Notes: generated from the letters alone by a model not told the origin. Positions 1-7,183 are shown, numbered from the stretch's first letter. The stretch is 11,549 nt of DNA from Clostridia bacterium (GCA_017411935.1 JAFQPC010000043.1:1-11549), one strand, 5' to 3'. Program-made: numbers and translations.

Positions 1-806
1 AGAAGCTCAGAGAGCTCGTTGTATTCCTCGCCACCAACGTTCAGGGCACAAGCGCCGTCCGCATAGCTGTTGAGGAGAGAGTAGAACTGACGAAGCAGCT
101 TCTTGGCTTGTTCTTTTGTCATTCCGTTTTCGAGAGAAGCCTGATAGTAAGGATAGACGTATTGGTCAAATCGTCCGAGCGAGATGCTGTACCACGCGTT
201 CTCCGCGATGGGAAGCAGGAAATGGATGAACCAAATCGACGCGAGCGCATCACGAAAATCCCGTGCGGGCGAAAAAGGAACGGTGGCAAGGGAGCTTTTC
301 ATCAGTTTTATTTGTTCTTGTTTTTCTTTGCTTTCTGTCAAAGCCATTTGCTCGTCAAGAAAAGAAAGTGTTCTTTGTATCAAAGCACGAACTGAACTAA
401 GGGTGTCTCGCATTGCCAAAAGCATCGGATCGTTCGGCGTGATTGCAAGCTCGCACTTGATTTCGTTCTCATAATGAGAAAGACCGTGGTGCAAAATTTT
501 TTCATAGTTTACGAGCGTGTGACCGCAGTCTACTTTGCTTCGTGTACCAAAAGAGAGCATTCTTTCCTCTGCCTTTTGAATCTCCTCGGGTAGTTCCTCG
601 TCGGGAAAGGTGCGCTCGACATCACATGTTTTGTCAAAGATAAACCAACCGAAAAACTCGTCGTCCTCGCGAAGCTCGGGGCGAAGATGCGAGAGCATCA
701 GATCGAATTTTTTGACAAAACGCTCGGTCGGGGAGAGTGGTGCTAAAAGATCGTAATATTGATTTCGAACAAAGCGTTCGATGTTACCGTCGCAAAGCTT
801 TTTCAT
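1..806 (-). CDS. Glycyl radical enzyme, pyruvate formate-lyase-like (N-terminal part; runs off left edge)
   Basis: This frame reads leftward from ATG at 806-804 and stays open to the window edge, giving 268 codons of N-terminal sequence. It resembles the PFL-type domain of glycyl radical enzymes. A GHTLVNYEKILHHGL-type segment lies near residues 95-109, a P-A-R-x-F-R-x-A-L-x-S-I-W-F-I-H block near 180-195, and SISLGRFDQYVYPYY at 207-221, followed by an NVGG turn near 256. The family uses a C-terminal glycyl radical and an active-site cysteine to cleave C-C, C-N, C-O or C-S bonds anaerobically in the cytoplasm. The cysteine and glycyl motifs would lie beyond the left edge, so the subfamily and even enzymatic competence cannot be judged. 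The start is fixed by a full AGGAGG (814-819) 7 nt upstream; the nearby ATG at 810 stops after eight codons. It is the last visible gene of the leftward operon, 80 nt after the dehydrogenase, with its own promoter. The family call is firm; the substrate is unknown. Confidence 0.85.
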   Translation of the reverse strand, partial: MKKLCDGNIERFVRNQYYDLLAPLSPTERFVKKFDLMLSHLRPELREDDEFFGWFIFDKTCDVERTFPDEELPEEIQKAEERMLSFGTRSKVDCGHTLVNYEKILHHGLSHYENEIKCELAITPNDPMLLAMRDTLSSVRALIQRTLSFLDEQMALTESKEKQEQIKLMKSSLATVPFSPARDFRDALASIWFIHFLLPIAENAWYSISLGRFDQYVYPYYQASLENGMTKEQAKKLLRQFYSLLNSYADGACALNVGGEEYNELSEL

Positions 807-837
807 ACATAGGCCTCCTGCGGAAAAATTCACCTAC

Positions 838-866
838 ATTATAGCACACAAAGATCACAAAAGCAA
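838..866 (-). promoter_or_regulatory. Promoter of the downstream glycyl radical enzyme gene
   Basis: On the minus strand a TATAAT -10 (838-843) carries an extended TGC just upstream. A 17-nt spacer separates it from a weak -35 TTGCTT (861-866). Transcription would begin near 831 and run into AGGAGG at 814-819 and ATG at 806. No hairpin terminator separates the dehydrogenase stop from this promoter, so the gene could be read both by readthrough from the operon and from this site. Confidence 0.65.
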
Positions 867-886
867 GTTTTTTATTCAGTAAATTA

Positions 887-1639
887 TCAAAGCGTCGCTT
901 TATTGTCGCCACCGTCGGCGACGACGGTGTGACCGCAGATGATCTCGCCGTAATCGCTCATCAGATAAAAGGCAAGCTCCGCGATCTCGTCGGGACGGAT
1001 AAAGCGTTCGATGGCGTGGCGTTCGTATTTTTGGTCGATCTCGTGGGCATAGGACGCGATCATCGGAGTAAAGGTCGCGCCGGGGGCAATGCCATTGAGG
1101 ATAATGCCGTTGTGACCGTATTTCTTACCGAGCGCACGCGTCCACTTGATGATGGCTTCTTTCGACGCTCCGTAACTACCACGAATGTCCATACACGCGG
1201 CGTTCGACGCGAGATTGAGAATATTTCCGCGAACTTCTTTTTCGAGAAAATAGTTGATCTCGTTTCTCATCAGGAAAAATGCCGCCTTGAAGTTGACGTC
1301 GGTGAGCATCGTCCATTCGTCGGGGGTGATGTCCCACGGCTCGTAGCCGCGTCCGATCGTGCCCGCGCCGAGCGCCGCCGCATTGACAAAGCCGCCGATG
1401 CCGCCGAGCTTCGCTTCGGCTTTTGCGAAAAAGTCGCGGTGCGCGTCGCAGTCGGCAATATCAAAGGGGAGATAGTGCAGATGATCGGAAGCAATTTCAG
1501 CCGCCGCTTCGGCAAGCTTTTTCTCGGTTCGTCCGACGATTAATACCTTGGCACCAGCTGTGCAAAAACGTTCGGCAATTGCCTTGCCGATGCCGCTACC
1601 ACCGCCGAAGATGACGATATGATCATTTCTTAATTTCAT
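887..1639 (-). CDS. Short-chain dehydrogenase/reductase (SDR), classical type
   Basis: This 250-residue protein has the usual length of a classical SDR, a cytoplasmic NAD(P)-dependent oxidoreductase acting on alcohols, ketones or sugars. The Rossmann nucleotide motif GGGSGIG is at residues 12-18, NAAA at 86-89 (the NNAG position), the likely catalytic Ser145, then Tyr156 and Lys160 in YGASK, IAPG at 184-187 and a C-terminal ADGG at 241-244. The Ser-to-Tyr spacing is 11 residues, slightly shorter than the common 13. The start ATG at 1639-1637 has AAGGAGA about 7 nt upstream. It follows the metal hydrolase gene by 21 nt on the same strand and is thus the third gene of the GRE operon. Its place suggests oxidation or reduction of an intermediate of that pathway. 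Related SDRs include gluconate 5-dehydrogenase- and FabG-like enzymes, so the substrate cannot be named. Confidence 0.92.
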   Translation of the reverse strand: MKLRNDHIVIFGGGSGIGKAIAERFCTAGAKVLIVGRTEKKLAEAAAEIASDHLHYLPFDIADCDAHRDFFAKAEAKLGGIGGFVNAAALGAGTIGRGYEPWDITPDEWTMLTDVNFKAAFFLMRNEINYFLEKEVRGNILNLASNAACMDIRGSYGASKEAIIKWTRALGKKYGHNGIILNGIAPGATFTPMIASYAHEIDQKYERHAIERFIRPDEIAELAFYLMSDYGEIICGHTVVADGGDNKATL

Positions 1640-1660
1640 AGGATTCTCCTTGTTTTGGTT

Positions 1661-2578
1661 TTATTGACACAAAAGCATATTTTGGGGATTTTGCGTGAGT
1701 AGTCTGTCAATGGTTTGTTCACTCAGTTCGTTTTGTAAGACGGGGAGCAGCCGTTCGAAGATCAGTGCGTATGGGTTGTCCTCACGGATCGCGGCATTTT
1801 CGTGCAGACCGTTAAAGGTCAGACCGTCGTGCGAGAGCAGAAGCTGATCGGCAAAGCCGCGTTTGCAAAGCGTGCGGATATGTTCGGCTTTTTGCGCATA
1901 GTATTCGGCTCTCGACGATTTGTAAATGCGGTCAAAGCCAAGATAACAGCCGATCTTTGCCAGTTCAGTGACGTAATCAAGATCGTCGGTGTCGCTCAGG
2001 TGTCCGAGCGTCAGCGCTTTCGGCGAAACTCCGTGAGCAAGCACGGCTTGCAATACGGCTCTTCCGTTTTGATTTTTCGCGTTGGTGTGAATGATCAGCG
2101 GCAGAGCTGTTTCTTTTTGCACCGAGCAGATCGCCACAAGCAGCTTTTCCGAAAGCTTGCTCATCGTTTCCGCTTCTACCGCAAATTTGAGAACGCCCGC
2201 ACGGGAACGTTCGACGTCGGTCAGCAGTATTTCCGTGATTGCTTCCTCGGAAAACAGATCCAGCACGGCTTCCTCGGTGTAATAAAATCCCGCGGCAGAA
2301 ATGACATGGACTTCCGATTCTTCCGATACCCGTTTCAAAACATCAAGATCGCGTCCGAGGTTGATCGGGGTGCAGTCAACGATCGTGCCGAGTCCGTAAG
2401 CTTCTTTTATCTCGCGCAAATGCTTTGCGGACGCTCGGACCAGCGTTTCTTTGTCAAGATAGCGAGCGCCGAGCATCGCTTGAAAATATTCAAAATAGCA
2501 GAAAATATGCTCGTGAGGCAGAACGATACCAAGTTCTGCCTCTGAGATTTTTCCCAATACGGTGGAAATTTGTTTCAT
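1661..2578 (-). CDS. Phosphotriesterase/lactonase-like metal-dependent hydrolase (amidohydrolase superfamily)
   Basis: This 305-residue protein has the metal ligands of the phosphotriesterase (PTE) family in order: His22 and His24 in LPHEH, Lys131 in GVLKF (the usual carbamylated bridging lysine), His164 in IIHTN, His193 in LGHLSD and Asp251 in LSHDG. A GFDR motif at 214-217 is also typical. The family folds as a TIM barrel with two metals. Apart from the true organophosphate hydrolases, members that have been tested mostly hydrolyse lactones, including sugar lactones and lactone phosphates. The complete ligand set suggests an active hydrolase. The gene begins 9 nt after the stop of the upstream GRE and has only a weak Shine-Dalgarno-like CAGG, so translation is probably coupled to that gene. 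The SDR follows 21 nt later. Opening of a lactone or ester made or used by its operon partners is an inference. Confidence 0.88.
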   Translation of the reverse strand: MKQISTVLGKISEAELGIVLPHEHIFCYFEYFQAMLGARYLDKETLVRASAKHLREIKEAYGLGTIVDCTPINLGRDLDVLKRVSEESEVHVISAAGFYYTEEAVLDLFSEEAITEILLTDVERSRAGVLKFAVEAETMSKLSEKLLVAICSVQKETALPLIIHTNAKNQNGRAVLQAVLAHGVSPKALTLGHLSDTDDLDYVTELAKIGCYLGFDRIYKSSRAEYYAQKAEHIRTLCKRGFADQLLLSHDGLTFNGLHENAAIREDNPYALIFERLLPVLQNELSEQTIDRLLTQNPQNMLLCQ

Positions 2579-2587
2579 TTTATTTCA

Positions 2588-4729
2588 TTATGCCTGCTGA
2601 ACGGTACGGTTGACGATCTCTTCCTGAATCAGCTCGGGCAGGACGTTGAAGGATGCCGAGAAGCCCGAGACACGCACCTTGAGGTGACCGTGCTTTGCGG
2701 GATCCTCGCGTGCGGCGAGAAGTTCTTCTTTCGTAACATAGTTGAGCTGAACGTGAAGTCCGCCGAGCTTGAAGTATTCCTCGATCATATGGCAGACCTT
2801 ATCGAAATACTCGTCGTTCTTCATCAGAGCGCCGTCGATCATCATATTGCAGACGGTTGCGCCGCCGAGGATGCCCGAGGGGTCCATCTGTGCGAGCGAC
2901 TGCATCAGCGCCAAAAGTCCGTTTCTGTCCTTGCCGCCGCACTGTCCCGTACCGACCATAAAGCCGTCTCCCGCATAGCGTGCATCGGGCGTTGCGGGGG
3001 TTCTTCTTCCGAATTCCATGTGGTGCGGGTTGTAGCCCGCAAGTGTACCGACGAGCGGACGTGCGCCGTTGGCAAGGCGGCGAGTGGAGAGAATACTATG
3101 GAGCTCGGTGGTCACGCGGCGCGCCATCTCATCCGAGAGGGGATCGGCATTGCCGAAGAAGCGTCCGCGCTTGTAAATGTCGGTGCGAAGGTCGTCGTCC
3201 TTCTCCCAGTTGGAACGAAGCACCTCGACGAGGTATTCCATCGTGATCTTCTTTTCATCAAAGACATACTGCTTGATAAACGAAAGAGAGTCGATGAGGG
3301 AAATAATTCCCATCGCACCAATGCCACCGATGGCGGTGCTGCAACCGTACTGTGTGGGCGAGGTTGCGTTTTCGATACAGCCGTCGAGCAGGAATGCGCT
3401 GAGGACGTTGATATCCTTCGTACGCATTGCGTCAAATTGATCGGCATACCAAAGGATTTTGTCAAGATCACTCTCAAGCTCCTCGCGGAAGATCGCGTAA
3501 AATTCATCAAAGCTTTCGCACTTTACGATTTCGTCGGTCTTTTCATAGAGTGTCGTTACCATACAGCGCATAATATTTGCCGTACAGCCACCGAGCCAGA
3601 GCGTGCCCGGGAAGGACGGCTCGTTACAGCCGACCATCGTATAGCGGACGGCTTTGCTCAGAGGAAGCTCGAAAATCTCGGTCAAGGCTTTGAGGCGAGG
3701 CTCGTCGTTGACGAAAGCGAAGCGCTTGTTCTTGTCGTTTCTTTCGCACTCAAGCATAAATTTGAGTACCTCGAAGGGCGTTTTCTTCGTCCAACGGAGC
3801 GAAATCGCGGGACGGCGCGTGTCGATCGACATCAGCGCCTCAACGATCAGACGCGAAAGATCGGTAAAGCCGTCTTCCAGACGCTCGGTGTAGCCGCCGA
3901 TCGCAAAGTGACACTCGGCGGTTTTATCGGCGTGCGCGTGACCTGCGGGGGTGTGAGCGCTCAGGTGAATGAAGAATTCGGCAAGCAGCTCCTTGGCTTC
4001 CTCGCGCGTGATGATGCCGTTTTGAATATCGTGCTCATAGAGCGAGAGCAGGGTACGGTCGATGGTTCCGACACTGTCAGGCAGGAACTGGAAGCAGAAG
4101 ATGATCGCTTGAAGTCCCTCGTAAAAGCTTTGCGCGGGCGTTCTCGGAACGCGGCGGCAAATCTCGGCGAGCTTCAAAAGCTCTGCGCGTCTTGCTTCGT
4201 TCTCGCAAACGGCGGCGGCAGCCTCGTGCGCCTCGGCACACTTTTCCGACCACTTGATCAGTCCGCGGCAGACGATCTCCACACCACAGAGGTAGTTGTA
4301 TTTCTCTTTGTCGAAACGGTATTTTTCTTTGTAGTAAGCGATCTTTTCGAGCGAGCCTTCGATGCCGTTTTCTACGATATAGGTGTAGTTGGGTGCCGAG
4401 TGCTGCCATTCAAAGATCGTCAGATTTTCCTGATATTTTGGCCAATAGAGCTCCTTTGCCGCCTTTTGGAAATTTTCGTGTCCTTTACGGGAGAATACGT
4501 CGGCAGGCGTGTTCTGTAGGGGCTTTGAGAGAAAACGGAGCATACCCGTATAGCGGTTATCCTCGGTCAGATACACGGGTTGGCAGAGAATATATTCGAT
4601 GATGCGCTTGCCGTTCATCACCGCCGTGGGCAGTGCCAGATCCATCGGATCAAATTCGGGGGTGACGGTTGCTTCGTACAGGTCGCGTTCGCGTGAAAGT
4701 GCTGCAAGTCTTGTTACTCGTTCGGTCAT
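2588..4729 (-). CDS. Divergent PFL-like glycyl radical enzyme
   Basis: This 713-residue protein carries both hallmarks of an active glycyl radical enzyme. The thiyl cysteine is Cys368 in GCNEP, with Glu370 two residues on as in the C-x-E of dehydratase/lyase types. The glycyl loop near the C-terminus is RVSGFSASFNVL, with Gly689 as the radical site. The preceding GGLHVQLN and final IVNRT are also typical. It lacks the adjacent Cys-Cys of true pyruvate formate-lyase. The usual SxGRxDQYxYPYY segment is replaced by SVGTIDRTLLSLYEHD (219-234), followed by a His-rich stretch (255-274) and SLRW near 310-313. The start ATG at 4729-4727 has AAAGGA about 9 nt upstream; a longer in-frame reading from TTG at 4777 would begin at the predicted transcription start and is unlikely. 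It leads the operon and faces an AraC regulator. An activating radical SAM enzyme would be needed but is not in the window. Substrate unknown. Confidence 0.93.
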   Translation of the reverse strand: MTERVTRLAALSRERDLYEATVTPEFDPMDLALPTAVMNGKRIIEYILCQPVYLTEDNRYTGMLRFLSKPLQNTPADVFSRKGHENFQKAAKELYWPKYQENLTIFEWQHSAPNYTYIVENGIEGSLEKIAYYKEKYRFDKEKYNYLCGVEIVCRGLIKWSEKCAEAHEAAAAVCENEARRAELLKLAEICRRVPRTPAQSFYEGLQAIIFCFQFLPDSVGTIDRTLLSLYEHDIQNGIITREEAKELLAEFFIHLSAHTPAGHAHADKTAECHFAIGGYTERLEDGFTDLSRLIVEALMSIDTRRPAISLRWTKKTPFEVLKFMLECERNDKNKRFAFVNDEPRLKALTEIFELPLSKAVRYTMVGCNEPSFPGTLWLGGCTANIMRCMVTTLYEKTDEIVKCESFDEFYAIFREELESDLDKILWYADQFDAMRTKDINVLSAFLLDGCIENATSPTQYGCSTAIGGIGAMGIISLIDSLSFIKQYVFDEKKITMEYLVEVLRSNWEKDDDLRTDIYKRGRFFGNADPLSDEMARRVTTELHSILSTRRLANGARPLVGTLAGYNPHHMEFGRRTPATPDARYAGDGFMVGTGQCGGKDRNGLLALMQSLAQMDPSGILGGATVCNMMIDGALMKNDEYFDKVCHMIEEYFKLGGLHVQLNYVTKEELLAAREDPAKHGHLKVRVSGFSASFNVLPELIQEEIVNRTVQQA

Positions 4730-4781
4730 AATCAAAAATCCTTTCTTAAAATAAATTACTTTTTCGGTGGTTTCCAAGGAG

Positions 4782-4810
4782 AGTATAGCAGATTTTTTTC
4801 ATCGATACAA
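4782..4810 (-). promoter_or_regulatory. Promoter of the leftward GRE operon
   Basis: The minus strand holds a -10 TATACT (4782-4787) with an extended TGC. A spacer of exactly 17 nt separates it from a -35 TTGTAT (4805-4810). Transcription should start near 4775, leaving a leader of about 45 nt before the ATG at 4729. It lies back to back with the regulator promoter, with about 40 nt between the two -35 boxes. Confidence 0.7.
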
Positions 4811-4845
4811 TGACGCTTTTGATATTTTTGTACTTTTCGACACAA
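4802..4845. repeat. Candidate operator: direct repeat TCGAYACAA in the divergent regulator/operon spacer
   Basis: TCGATACAA (4802-4810) and TCGACACAA (4837-4845) match in 8 of 9 positions and lie 35 bp apart. The first covers the -35 of the GRE operon; the second sits just before the -35 of the regulator gene. AraC-family proteins commonly bind direct repeats, so these could be half-sites. The repeat is short and the region AT-rich, so chance is a real alternative. Confidence 0.3.
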
Positions 4846-4850
4846 AACTC

Positions 4851-4879
4851 TTGCAAAAAAGAAAAGAATGTGATATAAT
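4851..4879 (+). promoter_or_regulatory. Promoter of the AraC-family regulator gene
   Basis: TTGCAA (4851-4856) and TATAAT (4874-4879) are separated by 17 nt, and a TGA before the -10 gives the extended TGnTATAAT form. Transcription should start near 4886, only about 15-18 nt before the start codon, so the leader contains little more than the G-rich ribosome binding site. Confidence 0.75.
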
Positions 4880-4903
4880 TAGCGCAGAAAAAGGGGGGTC
4901 ATG

Positions 4904-5686
4904 ATGGAACAGAATTTTATTATTACGAAAATTTCGCGAATTATTATGGTAGGCGATGAGGAATATCCTGAAAAAAGAACCTCGTTTTCACATGAACTGA
5001 AGCATCAGGAATTGATTTTTGCCTTGAGTGGACGGGCAACCGTACTATTTAACGGAGAGACACTTTCCACCGAAACGGGAACGGTGCGATTTCTTCCCGA
5101 GGGAAGCGTGGAGCAATACGAGGTCATTCGTCACGAGCGCGGCGCGTGTATTGATATCTTTTTCGACACTGACGTGCCAATCTCGGAGTGCGCATTCGTG
5201 CTGAACGGGCTTCACAGTGAGAAGCTTGAGGGACTGTTTAAAAAGGCGTTTGCGCTGTGGGTAGCAAAGGAAGAGGGCTATTATTTTGAATGTATCGCAC
5301 TTCTTTACCGCATTTTTGCCGAGTTGCAAAAGCAGAACTACGTACCGAGTGAGCATACCGAAAAGATCGCGCCCGCCGTGGAGCTCATTCGCGAAAAATT
5401 TTTAACCGATGAGATTCGAATTTCGGAGCTTTGCCAAGCGGCGGGGATCAGCGAGAGCTACTTAAAGCGCCTCTTCCAAGAAAAATACGGCGTCTCACCA
5501 AAGCAGTATATCATACGTCTCAAAATCAATCACGCCTGCGAGCTTCTTCGTACCGAGCGTTATACCGTGACGCAGATCGCTGAGCTCTGCAATTTTTTCG
5601 ACGTCTATTATTTCAGCCGTCAGTTCAAGGCGCATATGGGTATCACACCGACACAATTTGTGAGAAAATATCGCTCGTCGAAATAA
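4904..5686 (+). CDS. AraC-family transcriptional regulator of the GRE operon
   Basis: This 260-residue protein has an N-terminal cupin-like sensing domain (about residues 25-110, with ELIFALSGRATVLFNGE and a RFLPEG turn) and a C-terminal AraC/XylS DNA-binding domain (about 160-257). The first helix-turn-helix is around ISELCQAAGISESYLKRLF. The second is around VTQIAELCNFFDVYYFSRQF, followed by the family-typical G-I-T-P-T-Q-F. Such proteins usually bind a small metabolite and activate neighbouring catabolic genes. It is transcribed away from the GRE operon across a 174-nt spacer containing both promoters, so that operon is its most likely target. Two ATG codons occur in tandem at 4901 and 4904; the second is chosen because AGGGGG (4892-4897) is then 6 nt away rather than 3. 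The inducer is unknown. Confidence 0.92.
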   Translation: MEQNFIITKISRIIMVGDEEYPEKRTSFSHELKHQELIFALSGRATVLFNGETLSTETGTVRFLPEGSVEQYEVIRHERGACIDIFFDTDVPISECAFVLNGLHSEKLEGLFKKAFALWVAKEEGYYFECIALLYRIFAELQKQNYVPSEHTEKIAPAVELIREKFLTDEIRISELCQAAGISESYLKRLFQEKYGVSPKQYIIRLKINHACELLRTERYTVTQIAELCNFFDVYYFSRQFKAHMGITPTQFVRKYRSSK

Positions 5687-5719
5687 AAAAGCAACCTGCC
5701 GCTGCAGGTTGCTTTTTTT
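5685..5719. terminator. Bidirectional intrinsic terminator between regulator and enolase
   Basis: A perfect 9-bp stem, GCAACCTGC (5691-5699) pairing with GCAGGTTGC (5704-5712), has a 4-nt loop. It is flanked by A6 on the left (5685-5690) and T7 on the right (5713-5719). It can terminate both the rightward regulator gene, whose TAA stop overlaps the A-tract, and the leftward enolase gene, which ends 7 nt to the right. Confidence 0.93.
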
Positions 5720-5726
5720 GCTTCGT

Positions 5727-7040
5727 TCAGAGCCGATAGCACGCATCCGAGATGGCTTCGGGCATCTGGGCAAAGCCCGACGTGCCGTAGCGTCCGCTGG
5801 AGGCGAGCGCCGATTCGATGCGAAGCAGACGGTTGTACTTGGCAACGCGCTCGCTTCGGCAGGGCGCGCCCGTCTTGATAAAGGGGGCGTTCATCGCGAC
5901 AGCGATGTCGGCGATCGTCGTGTCCTCGGTCTCGCCCGAACGGTGCGAGAGAATGAAGCGGTAGCCCGCGTCCTTGGCAAGATGAATGACGTCGAGCGTT
6001 TCGGTGAGCGTTCCGATCTGGTTGGGCTTGATGAGAATGGCATTGGCGGCGTGGCGGTCGATGCCCGCGCGAAGACGAGAGGTATTCGTGACGAAAAAGT
6101 CGTCTCCCACGAGCATAATTTTCTTTCCAAGATGTTCGGTCAGCTCACACCAACCCTCGAAGTCGCGTTGGTCGAGTCCGTCCTCGATCGAGAGGATCAT
6201 CGGATATTTTTCGCAGAGCTTGAGCCAATATTCAATCAGCTCACGTCGGCTGTAACGGCGGCGACGCTTGGGCATCATATACGCGCCGCCGTCATACCAT
6301 TCCGAGGCGGCGGCATCGAGTGCGATCTTGATCTCGTTCGTCGTGTATCCCGCCGAGGAGATCGCGTCGCAGATCAGGTCGATCGTCTCGTCGCTTTCAA
6401 GATCGGGCGCAAATCCACCCTCGTCACCGACCGTGGTAGAGAGCCCCCTCTCTTTCAGAAGACGTCCGAGCGCGTGATAAATTTCGCTGCCCGCGCGAAG
6501 CGCCTCGGAGAAGCGGGAGAAGCCGACGGGAACGATCATAAATTCCTGAATTTCCACGTTGTTGGCGGCGTGTGCTCCCCCGTTGAGAATGTTCATCATC
6601 GGCACGGGGAGACGGTAGGCGTCCACGCCGCCGAGATAGCGGTAGAGGGGAATATGATACCAATTGGCGGCGGCACGCGCCGAGGCGAGCGAGACGGCGA
6701 GAATGGCGTTCGCGCCGAGGCTTGATTTGTTTTCGGTGCCGTCGAGCTGGAGCAGAAGACGGTCAAGCTCACATTGCTCGGCGGCGCTCACCCCCGCAAT
6801 GGCGGGAGAGATTCCTCGGCAGACCGACGAGACGGCGTCGTGGACACCGCGTCCGCCGTAACGGGATTTATCTCCGTCGCGTTTTTCATGCGCCTCGTAA
6901 ATGCCCGTCGACGCGCCCGAGGGAACGCTGGCAACGCCCACCGTGCCGTCGGCAAGAAAGACCGAGGCTTCGACGGTGGGATTTCCTCTGGAGTCGAGGA
7001 TCTCTCTGGCACAGCATTTGATGATCTGCGGTTTATTCAT
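5727..7040 (-). CDS. eno: Enolase (phosphopyruvate hydratase)
   Basis: This 437-residue protein matches bacterial enolase along its length (usual length about 430). Enolase interconverts 2-phosphoglycerate and phosphoenolpyruvate in glycolysis and gluconeogenesis in the cytoplasm. Visible landmarks are the flexible loop SGAST (41-45), Glu166 in IQEFM, Glu207 in GDEGG, the magnesium ligands Asp242, Glu286 and Asp313, catalytic Lys338 in [19 protein letters not shown] (365-374), and Lys389 in IKTGAP. All active-site residues appear present. One unusual element is a basic segment, [13 protein letters not shown], around 256-268. The start ATG at 7040-7038 follows AAGGAAGG by about 9 nt; an upstream in-frame extension has no enolase similarity. 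The gene stands alone rather than in a glycolytic cluster, convergent with the AraC gene and divergent from the GH18 gene. Whether it is the only enolase of the genome cannot be seen. Confidence 0.97.
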   Translation of the reverse strand: MNKPQIIKCCAREILDSRGNPTVEASVFLADGTVGVASVPSGASTGIYEAHEKRDGDKSRYGGRGVHDAVSSVCRGISPAIAGVSAAEQCELDRLLLQLDGTENKSSLGANAILAVSLASARAAANWYHIPLYRYLGGVDAYRLPVPMMNILNGGAHAANNVEIQEFMIVPVGFSRFSEALRAGSEIYHALGRLLKERGLSTTVGDEGGFAPDLESDETIDLICDAISSAGYTTNEIKIALDAAASEWYDGGAYMMPKRRRRYSRRELIEYWLKLCEKYPMILSIEDGLDQRDFEGWCELTEHLGKKIMLVGDDFFVTNTSRLRAGIDRHAANAILIKPNQIGTLTETLDVIHLAKDAGYRFILSHRSGETEDTTIADIAVAMNAPFIKTGAPCRSERVAKYNRLLRIESALASSGRYGTSGFAQMPEAISDACYRL

Positions 7041-7115
7041 AGATGTTACCTTCCTTTTTCTTTTTTGCGATTCAAGGATAGTATGAACTTCGCGCGGGAG
7101 AACTATCCAAAAAAA

Positions 7116-7145
7116 TGGCAAAAAATGCGTCTTTTTCATAGAATA
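7116..7145 (+). promoter_or_regulatory. Possible promoter of the LysM-GH18 gene
   Basis: Two readings overlap. One is a vegetative-type TGGCAA (7116-7121), 17-nt spacer and TAGAAT (7139-7144). The other is CATAGAATA (7137-7145), which fits the -10 consensus CATANNNTA of the mother-cell sigma factor SigK and is close to that of SigE. The gene product resembles a spore cortex enzyme, which would suit the second reading, but no clear sporulation -35 element was seen. The 143-nt spacer between enolase and this gene otherwise holds only a 7-bp inverted repeat (GGATAGT 7076-7082, ACTATCC 7102-7108) and the two ribosome binding sites. Confidence 0.35.
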
Positions 7146-7183
7146 AAAAGAGCCAAAATTTTTTAGCAGAAAGGAAGAGAGAC

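Noticed and set aside
844..860. CRP-like TGTGA half-site upstream of the second GRE
   Set aside because: Only one half-site is present, and CRP control of this kind is not expected in a Clostridia-like host.
2579..2590. Two-codon open frame ATG AAA TAA between GRE and hydrolase
   Set aside because: It overlaps the stop of the GRE, is too short to be meaningful and has no support as a leader peptide.
2570..4519. Long open frame (649 codons) on the plus strand
   Set aside because: It lies antisense to the GRE gene, has no recognisable domain or ribosome site, and its length is explained by the codon use of the true gene on the other strand.
4730..4777. N-terminal extension of the divergent GRE from TTG at 4777
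   Set aside because: The TTG coincides with the predicted transcription start and lacks a ribosome site, whereas ATG at 4729 has AAAGGA at good spacing.
5709..6725. Open frame of 338 codons on the plus strand
   Set aside because: It is antisense to enolase, starts inside the terminator region and shows low-complexity charged sequence without family motifs.
7076..7108. Inverted repeat GGATAGT with ACTATCC
   Set aside because: Seven-base arms 19 nt apart are expected by chance fairly often in a spacer of this size, and no promoter is clearly overlapped.
7041..7139. In-frame upstream extension of enolase
   Set aside because: The extra 33 residues have no enolase similarity; the ATG at 7040 with AAGGAAGG gives the normal enolase N-terminus.
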